A stretch of DNA of 64,000 nucleotides, from contig NZ_CP040908.1 of assembly GCF_013488205.1 (NCBI RefSeq), positions 2,544,001 to 2,608,000 of the forward strand, given 5' to 3'. Positions 25,054 to 33,944 of this stretch are shown here, piece by piece. The DNA is from Empedobacter falsenii. GTDB taxonomy: Bacteria > Bacteroidota > Bacteroidia > Flavobacteriales > Weeksellaceae. The notes beneath the pieces are model-generated. The model was not told the DNA's origin and did not search any database. It saw only the letters and a list, made by a program, of their open reading frames with translations. Within the stretch, counting starts at the first letter, position 1, and each line of letters opens with the position of its first letter. Position numbers and translations under genes: made by a program.

Positions 25054-26346
25054 TTATTGAATTACTCCAATATCATTTCGATAATATTCGTAATCAAAAT
25101 GTACTTTTTTGATGTTTTCATAAGCAGTTTCACGTGCTTCTTCTAATGTATTTCCTAATCCAACTATGTTGATTACACGTCCACCAGAAGTCAAAATTTG
25201 TTCTCCTGATAATTTTGCACCAGCAATAAAATTAGGACAAGTTACATTTTCTAAACCACGAATCTCAAAACCTTTGTCGTAATTTCCTGGATATCCTCCC
25301 GAAACCATAACCACACAACACGCATGTTGATTTTTGAAAGTCAAGTCAAAATCTTCTCCTTTGATTGCTTTATTTACAACCTCAGCCAAATCATTTTCTA
25401 ACAAAGGTAAAGTTGTTTGCGTTTCTGGATCGCCCATTCTTAGGTTATATTCCAACAAATAAACTCCTTTTGTCGTAATCATCAATCCAAAGAAAATAAC
25501 GCCAGCAAACTCCAATCCTTCCTTGATTAAACCACATTTTGTTGGCTCCATAATTTCTTCTTCGAACATTTTGAAATGCTCGTCTGTAAACAATGGATTT
25601 GGAGCGATAACGCCCATTCCACCAGTATTCAAACCAGTTTCACCTTCACCAATCTTCTTGTGATCTTTTGCCGAAACAAATGGAACGATTTTTTTCCCGT
25701 TAAAGAAAGACAAAATAGAAGCTTCAAAACCTTCTAAATATTCTTCGATAACCACTTCGTTTCCTGCATCACCAAAGGTTTTATCTTCCATAATTTCTAA
25801 AACAGCTTGTTTAGCTTCTTCAAAATCTTGGCAGATAATCACTCCTTTTCCAGCCGCTAAACCAGAGGCTTTCACTACAATTGGATACTCTTGTGTTTTC
25901 AAATAATCAATCGCCAACATTGGACCTTGAAAATTCTTATATTTTGCTGTTTTCACACCATATTTATCCATAAAATCCTTCGCAAAAGCTTTAGAAGCTT
26001 CCAATTGCGCAGCAGCTTTATGAGGTCCGAAAACATTTAAATTCTCTTTCTGAAAAATATCAACGATACCTTCTGCTAATTCAGCTTCTGGACCAACAAA
26101 AGTTAAATCGATTTGATTTTCTTTCGCGTAATTTTTCATTTCTTCAATCGAAGAAACCGAAACATTAGTTCCAATTTGTGCTGTTCCTGCATTTCCTGGA
26201 ATAAAGAATAATTCTGCTTCTTGACCTTTTTGTTTGAAGTCCTCAGCAAATTTCCATCCAATTGCGTGTTCACGACCACCTGAACCGATTACTAAGATGC
26301 GAGTTGCAGTTTGCGATTCGCGGTTTGCGTTATTATTTTGTTCCAT
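25054..26346 (-). CDS. purD: Phosphoribosylamine--glycine ligase
   Basis: This joins 5-phosphoribosylamine and glycine with ATP to give GAR, step 2 of de novo purine synthesis. The 430-residue ATP-grasp protein has the N-terminal IGSGGREHAIGWKF loop, FGPHKAAAQLEASKAFAKDFM, the ATP-grasp segment PIVVKASGLAAGKGV, and the active-site block GEGETGLNTGGMGVIAP; EYNLRMGDPETQ supplies metal ligands. It is last in the purN-purH-S23-purD series and is followed by a strong terminator. Confidence 0.97.
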   Translation of the reverse strand: MEQNNNANRESQTATRILVIGSGGREHAIGWKFAEDFKQKGQEAELFFIPGNAGTAQIGTNVSVSSIEEMKNYAKENQIDLTFVGPEAELAEGIVDIFQKENLNVFGPHKAAAQLEASKAFAKDFMDKYGVKTAKYKNFQGPMLAIDYLKTQEYPIVVKASGLAAGKGVIICQDFEEAKQAVLEIMEDKTFGDAGNEVVIEEYLEGFEASILSFFNGKKIVPFVSAKDHKKIGEGETGLNTGGMGVIAPNPLFTDEHFKMFEEEIMEPTKCGLIKEGLEFAGVIFFGLMITTKGVYLLEYNLRMGDPETQTTLPLLENDLAEVVNKAIKGEDFDLTFKNQHACCVVMVSGGYPGNYDKGFEIRGLENVTCPNFIAGAKLSGEQILTSGGRVINIVGLGNTLEEARETAYENIKKVHFDYEYYRNDIGVIQ

Positions 26347-26395
26347 TGTTTTAATTTTTAAATGAAAAATGAATAGTGAAAATTGAAAAATAAAT

Positions 26396-26755
26396 TTAAT
26401 CTAAATTCGCTTTAGCCGTTTTAATAGAGCTGACTAATATTGCGATTAATTCTAAATTAAGTTTTTTCAGATTTGTATATATATTATTTTCAATCAAATT
26501 TGAATCATTTAATAAATCTAACCAATATAACGATTCGTTTGCCTCTTTTAGCGAAATACTCATTTTATTGATAAAATCTTTCTTTGATTGAGCAAATTCA
26601 GCTTCTCGAATAAGAGCACCAATTGCTGTTCCGGATCTCATTAATTGTCTTCCTAAAATATATTCACTTTTATTTTGAATAATATTTCTTGAAAGTTTAA
26701 TAATTTCTAAAGCAAAATTATAACTCTTATCTTTCAAAACATTTTCATTATTCAC
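26396..26755 (-). CDS. Four-helix bundle protein (S23 / 23S rRNA intervening-sequence type)
   Basis: The 119-residue all-helical protein has the family pattern SYNFALEIIKLSR near the N-terminus, LGRQLMRSGTAIGALIREAEFAQSKKDF in the centre and KEANESLYWLDLL. Homologues are encoded inside intervening sequences of 23S rRNA genes and also as free cargo between genes in many bacteria; the function is unknown. Here it sits between purH and purD. The flanks contain short AT-rich stretches and, upstream, half a copy of the interspersed repeat. It may be a mobile passenger. Confidence 0.88.
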   Translation of the reverse strand: MNNENVLKDKSYNFALEIIKLSRNIIQNKSEYILGRQLMRSGTAIGALIREAEFAQSKKDFINKMSISLKEANESLYWLDLLNDSNLIENNIYTNLKKLNLELIAILVSSIKTAKANLD

Positions 26756-26784
26756 TTTTAGTTTTTAATTATAATTGAAAATTC

Positions 26785-26830
26785 TATTCTCGATACATTT
26801 TCTACAAAAACACTCGAATTGACGAATTTT
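26785..26830. repeat. Palindromic interspersed repeat, partial copy 2
   Basis: TATTCTCGATAC, then CACTCGAATTGACGAATTTT at 26811-26830, correspond to the right half of the copies at 2576-2713 and 54362-54516. The left half is missing. It adjoins the S23 gene. Confidence 0.7.
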
Positions 26831-26857
26831 CAAATTAGCAGATTAACTAATTATCAA

Positions 26858-28369
26858 TTAGTGCATAAAATGTCTCATTCCTGTGAAAACCATCGGAATT
26901 TCACGTTCGTTACAAGCATCAATAGATTCTTGATCTTTAATTGATCCTCCTGGTTGAATAATTGCTTTAATTCCATTTTCTGCTGCAAAATCTGCTACAT
27001 CACGGAAAGGGAAAAATGCATCTGAAGCTAATACTAAATCTTCTTCCACTTTTTCTTTTGCACGTGCAATCGCTTGTTGAGCCGCCCAAATACGGTTCGT
27101 TTGGCCACCTCCGATTCCGTAAGCTTGACCATTCGTCGCTACAACAATCGCGTTAGATTTTACCCATTTTACAATTTTTTGAGCAAAAACTAAATCTGTC
27201 ATTTGACGATCTGTCGGTTGAGCTTCTGTTACAACTTTAAGATCTGTTGAAAACTGATTATCTGTAGACTGAACAATTAATCCTCCATCAACTTTTACGT
27301 AAGTTACTTTATCCGAAACAGGATTTTTGACTTTGATGATTCGTAAATTCTTCTTTTGTTTGAAAATCTCTAATGCTTCTTCTGTAAATGAAGGCGCAAT
27401 CACAATTTCTAAGAAAATTTTATTTAATTCAACCGCAGTTTTTCCATCAACCTCTCTATTGAAAGCTATAATTCCACCAAAAATTGACATTGGATCACAT
27501 TCATAAGCTTTTTCATAAGCTTCTAAAACATTATCTCCAATCGCCACTCCACAAGGTGTTGAATGTTTCACTGCACAACAAGTTATTTCTTCAAATTCTG
27601 AAACCACTTTATAAGCCAAATCCATATCACGAATATTATTGAAAGAAAGTTCTTTTCCTTGTAAATATTCGAAATCTTTCATTGCACCATTTTTTGTTTT
27701 ATCAACATAATAAGCCGCTTTTTGATGTGGATTTTCTCCGTAACGTAAATCCATCACTTTTTCGTAAGAAGACTCTAAAAATTGAGGGAAATCTTCTCCT
27801 AAAATGTAAGTAGAAATCGCCGCATCGTAAGCAGAAGTTAAGTTGAATACTTTACCAGCACATAATTTACGCGTTTCGATAGAAGTTGAACCATTCTCGC
27901 GAATTTCATTCATCACAACTTCATAATCATTCACATCCGTTACAACCGTTACATCATAAAAATTCTTTGCAGAAGAACGTAACATTGATGGTCCACCAAT
28001 ATCAATAAATTCAATCATCTCTGCTTCAGAAAGACCTGTATTCATCTTTTCGAAGAATGGATAAAGATTTACAATAACGATATCGATTGGGTTAATTCCA
28101 TGTTCTGCAATTGTTGCCATATGGTTTTCGTCCGAACGACGCGCCATAATACCACCATGAATTGCAGGATGTAAAGATTTTACGCGACCATCTAAAATCT
28201 CAGGAAAACCAGTTACATCTTTTACTTCTGTAACTTCAATTCCATTGTCTTGTAAATGTTTGTAAGTTCCTCCAGTTGATAAGATTTTGTAGTCTTGCTC
28301 AACCAAGAATTTTGCAAATTCTAACAAGTTTGACTTGTCCGAAACACTGATTAGCGCTTGTTTTTGCAT
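26858..28369 (-). CDS. purH: Bifunctional AICAR transformylase/IMP cyclohydrolase
   Basis: This performs the last two steps to IMP: formylation of AICAR and ring closure. The 503-residue protein has the N-terminal MGS-like cyclohydrolase domain ([41 protein letters not shown]) and the C-terminal transformylase domain with the KHSTPCG catalytic loop and GQTNRIWA. It lies 89 bases after purN, with a terminator-like hairpin between them, so read-through may be regulated. Confidence 0.98.
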   Translation of the reverse strand: MQKQALISVSDKSNLLEFAKFLVEQDYKILSTGGTYKHLQDNGIEVTEVKDVTGFPEILDGRVKSLHPAIHGGIMARRSDENHMATIAEHGINPIDIVIVNLYPFFEKMNTGLSEAEMIEFIDIGGPSMLRSSAKNFYDVTVVTDVNDYEVVMNEIRENGSTSIETRKLCAGKVFNLTSAYDAAISTYILGEDFPQFLESSYEKVMDLRYGENPHQKAAYYVDKTKNGAMKDFEYLQGKELSFNNIRDMDLAYKVVSEFEEITCCAVKHSTPCGVAIGDNVLEAYEKAYECDPMSIFGGIIAFNREVDGKTAVELNKIFLEIVIAPSFTEEALEIFKQKKNLRIIKVKNPVSDKVTYVKVDGGLIVQSTDNQFSTDLKVVTEAQPTDRQMTDLVFAQKIVKWVKSNAIVVATNGQAYGIGGGQTNRIWAAQQAIARAKEKVEEDLVLASDAFFPFRDVADFAAENGIKAIIQPGGSIKDQESIDACNEREIPMVFTGMRHFMH

Positions 28370-28424
28370 TGTGTTTAGTTTTTAAAGTTTATTGTTTGTT
28401 TACTATTTTATTGGAAATGAAAAA

Positions 28425-28447
28425 CCTCAATGTACACGACATTGAGG
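28425..28447 (-). terminator. Hairpin between purN and purH
   Basis: CCTCAATG, a 7-base loop and CATTGAGG form an 8-bp stem followed on the minus strand by TTTTTCATTT, directly after purN. It would partly terminate the purN transcript ahead of purH. Confidence 0.7.
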
Positions 28448-28458
28448 CATTCTATATT

Positions 28459-29019
28459 TTATGCTTCGCTGATTTGCTTGATTGCCTTGATGTAGATTTC
28501 ACTTTCTACCTCAGCAACTTTACGCTGTAAATCTGCTACTTCGTCACCTTCTTCGATCTCAAAAGTTCCTTGACAAATGATTTGTCCTTCGTCTACACCA
28601 GCAGTCACAAAATGTACAGTTGCTCCTGATGTTTTTTCGCCAGCTTCTAAAACCGCTTTGTGAACCTTTGCTCCATACATTCCTTTTCCACCAAATTTTG
28701 GTAATAATGCAGGATGAATATTAATCATTTTCGCGCCCCATTTCGTGGTAAATTCTGGAGATAATATGGTTAAAAAACCTGCCAAAACAATTAAGTCGAT
28801 TTCTTCTCCTTCTAAATTATGTTCGGCATCTTCCGAAAAAGTTTTTCGATCTAAGACATACGTTCGGATATCTTTATCCAACGATCGTTCTATTGCATAA
28901 CAGTCGCGGTCTGCCATTACCATCGAAATTTCGACATTTGGTAACGTTCCGTCTTCAACTGCATCAATAATATTTTGAAGATTTGTTCCGCCACCGGAAA
29001 CAAATACAGCTATTTTCAT
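28459..29019 (-). CDS. purN: Phosphoribosylglycinamide formyltransferase
   Basis: This transfers a formyl group from 10-formyltetrahydrofolate to GAR. The 186-residue protein shows VSGGGTNLQNIIDA at the N-terminus, LAGFLTILSPEF, and the catalytic Asn-His-Asp set in INIHPALLPKFGGKGMYG and VTAGVDEGQII. A TATCTTTG promoter box lies about 30 bases upstream, so transcription appears to restart here, separated from purM by more than 8 kb. Confidence 0.97.
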   Translation of the reverse strand: MKIAVFVSGGGTNLQNIIDAVEDGTLPNVEISMVMADRDCYAIERSLDKDIRTYVLDRKTFSEDAEHNLEGEEIDLIVLAGFLTILSPEFTTKWGAKMINIHPALLPKFGGKGMYGAKVHKAVLEAGEKTSGATVHFVTAGVDEGQIICQGTFEIEEGDEVADLQRKVAEVESEIYIKAIKQISEA

Positions 29020-29049
29020 GTTTGTTTGTAAGTAATCTTGTTTGTTTTA

Positions 29050-29057
29050 CAAAGATA
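29050..29057 (-). promoter_or_regulatory. -7 promoter box of purN
   Basis: The minus strand reads TATCTTTG, a full match to TAnnTTTG, 30 bases before the purN start codon. No clear TTTG is visible at the expected -33 position, as is common in this group. Confidence 0.45.
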
Positions 29058-29136
29058 AGATTTTAGTTGAAGCAAGCCGAAAAATATAACTTGGATTTAA
29101 TCTATTTATTAATGATTTATTCACAATTAAAAATAA

Positions 29137-29167
29137 AAAAGGCTATCTCTTATCGAAATAGCCTTTT
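29137..29167 (-). terminator. Terminator of the FKBP gene
   Basis: AAAAGGCTAT and ATAGCCTTTT form a 10-bp stem around an 11-base loop, just after the FKBP stop codon, with T-rich sequence downstream on the minus strand. Confidence 0.8.
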
Positions 29168-29178
29168 GAAAATATTTT

Positions 29179-29679
29179 TTAGTGACCTTGAGTTCCATCA
29201 ATTCCATGTGCGTGTCCGTGAGATAATTCTTCCTCAGTTGCTGGACGAACATTTAAAACTTCAACTTCAAATTCTAATGTTTTTCCTGCCATTGGAGGAT
29301 TCAAATCTGCAATTACAGCATCTTCTGTTACCTCTACAACTGAAGCACGGAATTGATTTCCTGCATCATCAGTTAAAGGTAAAATTGCTCCAACTGGTGG
29401 TAATCCAGATTCTTTGAACATATCTAAAGGTAATTGAGCAACAGCTTCTTCTACTCTTTCACCGTATCCTTCTGCTGGAGTAATTACGAATGATTTTTTA
29501 TCACCAACTGCTAATTCTTTTAATTCTTCTTCAAATTTTGGAATCATCATTCCAGCTCCGAATAAAAAAGTTAATGGTTCTTCTGCATTTGATTGTTCTA
29601 CAAATACTTTTTCACCATTCGCTTCGATGGTATGTAATGAGTAGTTTACTGAAACTACATTGTTGTTTTCTATTGACAT
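29179..29679 (-). CDS. FKBP-type peptidyl-prolyl isomerase, SlyD-like
   Basis: This catalyses proline isomerisation and assists protein folding. The 166-residue protein from the ATG at 29679 (MSIENNNVVSVNYSL) has the FKBP core split by an insert-in-flap domain (EGYGERVEEAVAQLP to ADLNPPMAGKTLEFEVEV), the SlyD arrangement. It ends in a short His-rich tail (HGHAHG), which may bind nickel or zinc. The frame is open 12 codons further upstream, but the chosen start matches the family N-terminus. A perfect TTGTCAGTT/AACTGACAA inverted repeat lies about 90-120 bases upstream, linking it to lon and cbpA. Confidence 0.9.
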   Translation of the reverse strand: MSIENNNVVSVNYSLHTIEANGEKVFVEQSNAEEPLTFLFGAGMMIPKFEEELKELAVGDKKSFVITPAEGYGERVEEAVAQLPLDMFKESGLPPVGAILPLTDDAGNQFRASVVEVTEDAVIADLNPPMAGKTLEFEVEVLNVRPATEEELSHGHAHGIDGTQGH

Positions 29680-29763
29680 AAATTGTAAGTTATGGATGCT
29701 TAAAAAAGCGTTCATTTTTAATACTTATCTTTTAACAACAATTATTCCTTTCGAATAATTTGA

Positions 29764-29800
29764 CCAATTTTGTCAGTTATTTAGATTTTTGAACTGACAA
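29764..29800 (-). promoter_or_regulatory. TTGTCAGTT inverted repeat before FKBP gene
   Basis: TTGTCAGTT at 29770-29778 and AACTGACAA at 29792-29800 form a perfect 9-bp inverted repeat with a 13-base spacer. TTGG follows two bases downstream on the minus strand (29767-29764), as at the lon and cbpA boxes, though the -12 part is poor here. Confidence 0.55.
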
Positions 29801-29807
29801 TTTTTAT

Positions 29808-31487
29808 TTAATCAATAAAAAGTAATGCTTTTTTGATGTCTTCATAACCAATTTCACCATTAAAATAATCGTAAATTGGTTTTAAAACTTTATTCTCTTC
29901 AAATTCGATTTCACTATAAGCCAATCGAACTTTATCAATAATTTTATCAGAAGGTTTAAATTTTGAGTAATCCAAATCAGGTTCACTTTCTTTGATTTTA
30001 CCAATATGATCGACAATTGCTGAAGTAGTTAACCCTCTTTTCTCTGAAATTTGTTCCAACGTCAACCCTTCTTTCACATATTCTAGTGTGATTTCGTAAG
30101 TAGATTTCTTTTGTCCTTTTTCTTTGGTTTTATTCTTTTCGATGTTCTTCGCGATTTGCTTTTTATCCAACGTTCCTCCAGAATATCGAATAAAAGCAGC
30201 CCAAGAATTTTGCAATTCTTTTTCGTCTAAAAACTCATCCATTTCATTCGATAAAACCTGAAAACGTCTATCAGCCTTCATCGCAAGCGAATCAATTTCT
30301 AAAGCCGTTTGATTAAGACCATGTAACATCAACGAATTGAGATCTCGTAAACGTGAAAGTGCAACATACCCTTGACCTTTTTCAAACGCTTTCGACAAAT
30401 CTATAAACGCAGAATCTAACGTCATTCCTTGTGATTTATGAATCGTAATCGCCCAAGCTAAACGCAACGGAACTTGTGTGAATGAAGCCAACGCTTTTCC
30501 GCTTTCGTCCTCTATCGCCCAAGTTTCTGGTTTTACAACATAAAATTCTCCATCTAACGTTTTGATAATTGGCTCATCTTTTTCGGTATAACCTGATACA
30601 TTTCCAAGCGTTCCGTTTACAAAACCAACTTCGAAATTGTTACGAACAAACATCACTTTTGCTCCAATCTTCAATTCTAAAATTTCTTCTGCTAAAACAG
30701 ATTTTTTAAGAACCTCAACCAAAGCTGGATTTCCCGCAACTTTTGCTTCAAATATTTTGGAAGAAGAATCAATATTAATCAATTGACCTTTGTTGATTCG
30801 ATCTACATCCATATTATGTGTATACAAACGCGTTTGTGAATCTATTTCATCTGGAAAATATTCGATTCGAGATTCTAATAAATCAACCGTTTTTTGCGAA
30901 ATATTTCCAGAGCGAATTTCATTTAAGATATCATTTAACGCATTATTTGTCTGACGATATTGTTCTGTCAAATAGCAAATATGTACTTTCGATTGCACCC
31001 AAGCATCTGACATAAAACAGAATTTATCTTTCGATTCTTCCCACTCTTCACCAATCGGTGGCAACTGGAAAAAATCTCCCGAAAAAATAACTTGGACACC
31101 TCCAAAAGGTTCATCATTTTGTTTGAAAAATTTCAATACATAATCAACCGCATCCAACTGATTTCGGTGCAACATCGAGATTTCATCAATAATCAAGACT
31201 TTTACTTTGTCCATTTTATCACGAAAATATTTCTTGTCGCGAAGCGAAGCTAAATATCGATCCGAAACATAATCTTTTATTCCAATTCCAGCCCATGAAT
31301 GTATCGTTTGACCATTCATGTGCGTTGCTGCAATTCCCGTAGAAGCTGTTATAGCAACAGGAACGCCATGTTGTTTAAGATACTGAATGTATTGATTTAA
31401 CACATAAGTTTTTCCGGCACCCGCAGAACCTGTTAAAAATACATTTCGACCAGATTTTAGAATTGCCAAAGCCTTAGATTGTTGCAT
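29808..31487 (-). CDS. PIF1-like AAA/superfamily 1 helicase with C-terminal HTH
   Basis: The 559-residue protein has the helicase motifs FLTGSAGAGKTYVL (Walker A, residues 18-30), ITASTGIAATHMNGQTIHSWAGIG, VKVLIIDEISML (Walker B), FQLPPIGE (motif III) and TIHKSQGMTLDSAFIDL with VALSRLRDL near the end of the core, typical of bacterial PIF1/RecD2-related enzymes. A C-terminal helix-turn-helix (about 465-510, TLEQISEKRGLTTSAIVDHI) of the HTH_40 type follows. It probably unwinds structured DNA during replication or repair. It is transcribed alone from a TATCTTTG box. Confidence 0.9.
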   Translation of the reverse strand: MQQSKALAILKSGRNVFLTGSAGAGKTYVLNQYIQYLKQHGVPVAITASTGIAATHMNGQTIHSWAGIGIKDYVSDRYLASLRDKKYFRDKMDKVKVLIIDEISMLHRNQLDAVDYVLKFFKQNDEPFGGVQVIFSGDFFQLPPIGEEWEESKDKFCFMSDAWVQSKVHICYLTEQYRQTNNALNDILNEIRSGNISQKTVDLLESRIEYFPDEIDSQTRLYTHNMDVDRINKGQLINIDSSSKIFEAKVAGNPALVEVLKKSVLAEEILELKIGAKVMFVRNNFEVGFVNGTLGNVSGYTEKDEPIIKTLDGEFYVVKPETWAIEDESGKALASFTQVPLRLAWAITIHKSQGMTLDSAFIDLSKAFEKGQGYVALSRLRDLNSLMLHGLNQTALEIDSLAMKADRRFQVLSNEMDEFLDEKELQNSWAAFIRYSGGTLDKKQIAKNIEKNKTKEKGQKKSTYEITLEYVKEGLTLEQISEKRGLTTSAIVDHIGKIKESEPDLDYSKFKPSDKIIDKVRLAYSEIEFEENKVLKPIYDYFNGEIGYEDIKKALLFID

Positions 31488-31524
31488 AACTTATGAGTGA
31501 ATTTGGAGTTTTTTGAATGAACTG

Positions 31525-31532
31525 CAAAGATA
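31525..31532 (-). promoter_or_regulatory. -7 promoter box of the helicase gene
   Basis: TATCTTTG on the minus strand, 38 bases before the start codon, fully matches TAnnTTTG and is the same octamer as in front of purN. The -33 element is weak. Confidence 0.45.
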
Positions 31533-31649
31533 CAAAGATTGAATGAAGTAAGGAAATGATAAATATTTAAGTCTTAAAAAAAATGATGTAAATATTAATT
31601 AAATTTTTATACTTTAGATTTATAACTAAGTCAAACTAAATCAATTCAA

Positions 31650-32759
31650 ATGATGGATTTCTTCAAAAAAATAAAAGGTGAATTTATCGATATTATCGAA
31701 TTTTTAGATAATAATCAAAATACGATTGTTCATCGATTTGAACGTTATCAAAACGAAATAAAAAATAATGCAAAATTGGTTGTTCGTGAAGGGCAATTGG
31801 CTATTTTTATTAATGAAGGACAATTGGCAGATATTTTTTCGCCAGGAACTTATACGCTAAACACTCAAAATCTTCCTATTTTATCGACTTTACAAGGTTG
31901 GAAATATGGTTTTGATAGTCCATTTAAAGCAGAAGTTTATTTTGTTAGTACAAAAACTTTTCTGGATCAACGTTGGGGAACTAAAAATCCTATTATTCTA
32001 AACGACGAACGTTTCGGTATGATAGAAGTTCGAGCTTTTGGAACATATACATTTAAAGTTTCGGATGCAGGAAAATTTATCAAAGAAATTGTTGGAACAA
32101 TTGGTTCTTTTACAACAGAGCAAATCAATGAACAATTGCGAAGCGTGATTGTTACTCGATTTACAGATTCAATCGGCGAAGCAAATTTACCAATTGAAAA
32201 TTATGCTGCAAATTTGAATGAATTATCCGAAGCAATTTTCAATTATATGAAGGATGATTTTGGAGCTTATGGAATTGATGTGACTAAATTTTTGATCGAA
32301 AATATTTCGATGCCAGAAGAAATCAAGAAAGAAATCTTCGAATTGAGTCGTTTGGATAAAATAGATTTGAACAAATTTGCTCAACTAAAAGCTGCAAAAG
32401 CAATGGAAGCAGCAGCAAATAATCCATCTGGATTAGCTGGTGCTGGCGTTGGAATGGGTGCTGGTTTTGCGATGGCAAATCAATTTACGCAAGGTTTCGC
32501 TCAAAATAATAATCAATCAAATCAAAATCAAACGCCTCCTCCTATTTCGTCAACTTCAGTTTCGTTTTTTGTTGCAAATAATGGTCAACAAACTGGTCCA
32601 TTCGATTTGACAACTTTGAAACAAATGATTGCAAATGGACAACTTACAAAAGACACATTGGTTTGGAAAACTGGTATGGCAAATTGGGAAAGTGCCGCAA
32701 ATCAGAGCGAATTAACTTCATTATTTGGTCAAACTCCTCCTCCATTACCTCAAGCATAA
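31650..32759 (+). CDS. SPFH (virion-core/YdjI-like) protein with C-terminal GYF_2 domain
   Basis: The 369-residue protein has an SPFH/Band-7-type domain (about 20-240) of the B. subtilis YdjI class: VVREGQLAIFINEGQLADIFSPGTYTL, LSTLQGWKYGFDSPFKAEVYFVST and FGTYTFKVSDAGKFI. A Gly/Ala- and Gln/Asn-rich linker leads to a GYF_2 domain (about 305-358: VANNGQQTGPFDL, WKTGMANWESA), which in other proteins binds proline-rich peptides. SPFH proteins scaffold membrane microdomains. It opens a rightward seven-gene cluster and has a paralogue two genes downstream. Confidence 0.88.
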   Translation: MMDFFKKIKGEFIDIIEFLDNNQNTIVHRFERYQNEIKNNAKLVVREGQLAIFINEGQLADIFSPGTYTLNTQNLPILSTLQGWKYGFDSPFKAEVYFVSTKTFLDQRWGTKNPIILNDERFGMIEVRAFGTYTFKVSDAGKFIKEIVGTIGSFTTEQINEQLRSVIVTRFTDSIGEANLPIENYAANLNELSEAIFNYMKDDFGAYGIDVTKFLIENISMPEEIKKEIFELSRLDKIDLNKFAQLKAAKAMEAAANNPSGLAGAGVGMGAGFAMANQFTQGFAQNNNQSNQNQTPPPISSTSVSFFVANNGQQTGPFDLTTLKQMIANGQLTKDTLVWKTGMANWESAANQSELTSLFGQTPPPLPQA

Positions 32760-32781
32760 TTCTCAACTAAAAAAAGAAAAC

Positions 32782-33864
32782 TTGGCTACCGAAGAAATTT
32801 ATAAAGCAAATAATACAGCTTCCACTTCTTGCAAATCCTGCGGCGCACCAATGGTTTACAAGGCTGGAACAAATTTGCTGGTTTGTACCTATTGCAATAG
32901 CACGCAAGAGATTAAACAAGAGAATTTTATATTAAATGAAATTGATTTTGAAAGTTTTATCAAAACCTACGAAAAAGAAGAATTTAATAAAACAAAAGTT
33001 ATAACCTGCAACAATTGTAAAGCGACACCAACCGTAGACGAAAATCTGCGTTCGATGATGTGTCCGTATTGTGGTTCGCCTTTAGTTGAAGAAAATATAC
33101 ACGAAGAACGATATATAAAACCAAGTTATGTTTTGCCTTTTCAGGTTGATAAAATCAAAATAAATGATATTCTGAAAAATTGGGTAAATGGTTTTTGGTT
33201 TGCTCCAGACAATCTAAAAAAAGCAATTTTATCAGCAGATAATATCAATGGAATTTATGTTCCGTTTTGGACATTTGACACAGAAACTTTTACAGATTAC
33301 AAAGGCGAACGCGGTGATGCATATTACGAAACAGTTGGTCCTGGAAAAAATAGAAGGCAAATAAGACGTGTCGATTGGTCTTATAAAGCGGGCAGTGTAA
33401 ACAATTTTTATGATGACGTTTTGGTTTGCGGAACCAAAAGTCTTAATCCTACCATTTTAAGCAATGTACAAAGAGGTTGGAATCCGAAAGCTGTTGTAAA
33501 AATTGACCAGAATTATCTCGAAGGTTATATTACCGAAAAATATCAAGTTGATTTGAAAGATAGTTACGCGAGGGCAAAAAATATCTTTATTCAATACGAA
33601 CGAGAAAGTGTGAAACGTGATATCGGCGGAGATGAACAACGCATAAATGACATGTTCACAAAATTTGATAAAATAAAATTCAAACACATATTATTGCCAA
33701 TTTATGTTAGTTCTTTTTTGTACAATAACAAAAACTACATCTTCTATATCAACGGAATGACGGGTCAAATAGCTGGAGACAGACCTTACAGCACCATTAA
33801 AATTGTATTTACGGTAATTGCCGTAATCATTGTATTACTAATTTTAATAATGATGTTTAGATAA
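32782..33864 (+). CDS. Membrane-anchored zinc-ribbon protein, YdjG-like
   Basis: The protein has two N-terminal zinc ribbons of the TFIIB type (CKSCG...CTYCN and CNNCK...CPYCG), a conserved middle region (VPFWTFDTETFTDYKGERGD), and one C-terminal transmembrane helix (IVFTVIAVIIVLLILIMMF). This is the layout of B. subtilis YdjG, encoded beside the SPFH protein YdjI. The frame runs upstream to an ATG at 32725 inside the preceding gene. I prefer the TTG at 32782 (LATEEIYKANN), which avoids a 35-base overlap and removes a nonconserved stretch; the start remains uncertain. Confidence 0.82.
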   Translation: MATEEIYKANNTASTSCKSCGAPMVYKAGTNLLVCTYCNSTQEIKQENFILNEIDFESFIKTYEKEEFNKTKVITCNNCKATPTVDENLRSMMCPYCGSPLVEENIHEERYIKPSYVLPFQVDKIKINDILKNWVNGFWFAPDNLKKAILSADNINGIYVPFWTFDTETFTDYKGERGDAYYETVGPGKNRRQIRRVDWSYKAGSVNNFYDDVLVCGTKSLNPTILSNVQRGWNPKAVVKIDQNYLEGYITEKYQVDLKDSYARAKNIFIQYERESVKRDIGGDEQRINDMFTKFDKIKFKHILLPIYVSSFLYNNKNYIFYINGMTGQIAGDRPYSTIKIVFTVIAVIIVLLILIMMFR

Positions 33865-33944
33865 CAATTTAGCTAAAATTAGTGAGTTTTTTTGAGTGAC
33901 GATTTTACAACTTTGTAATACAACAACTCAAAAAAACTACTACC

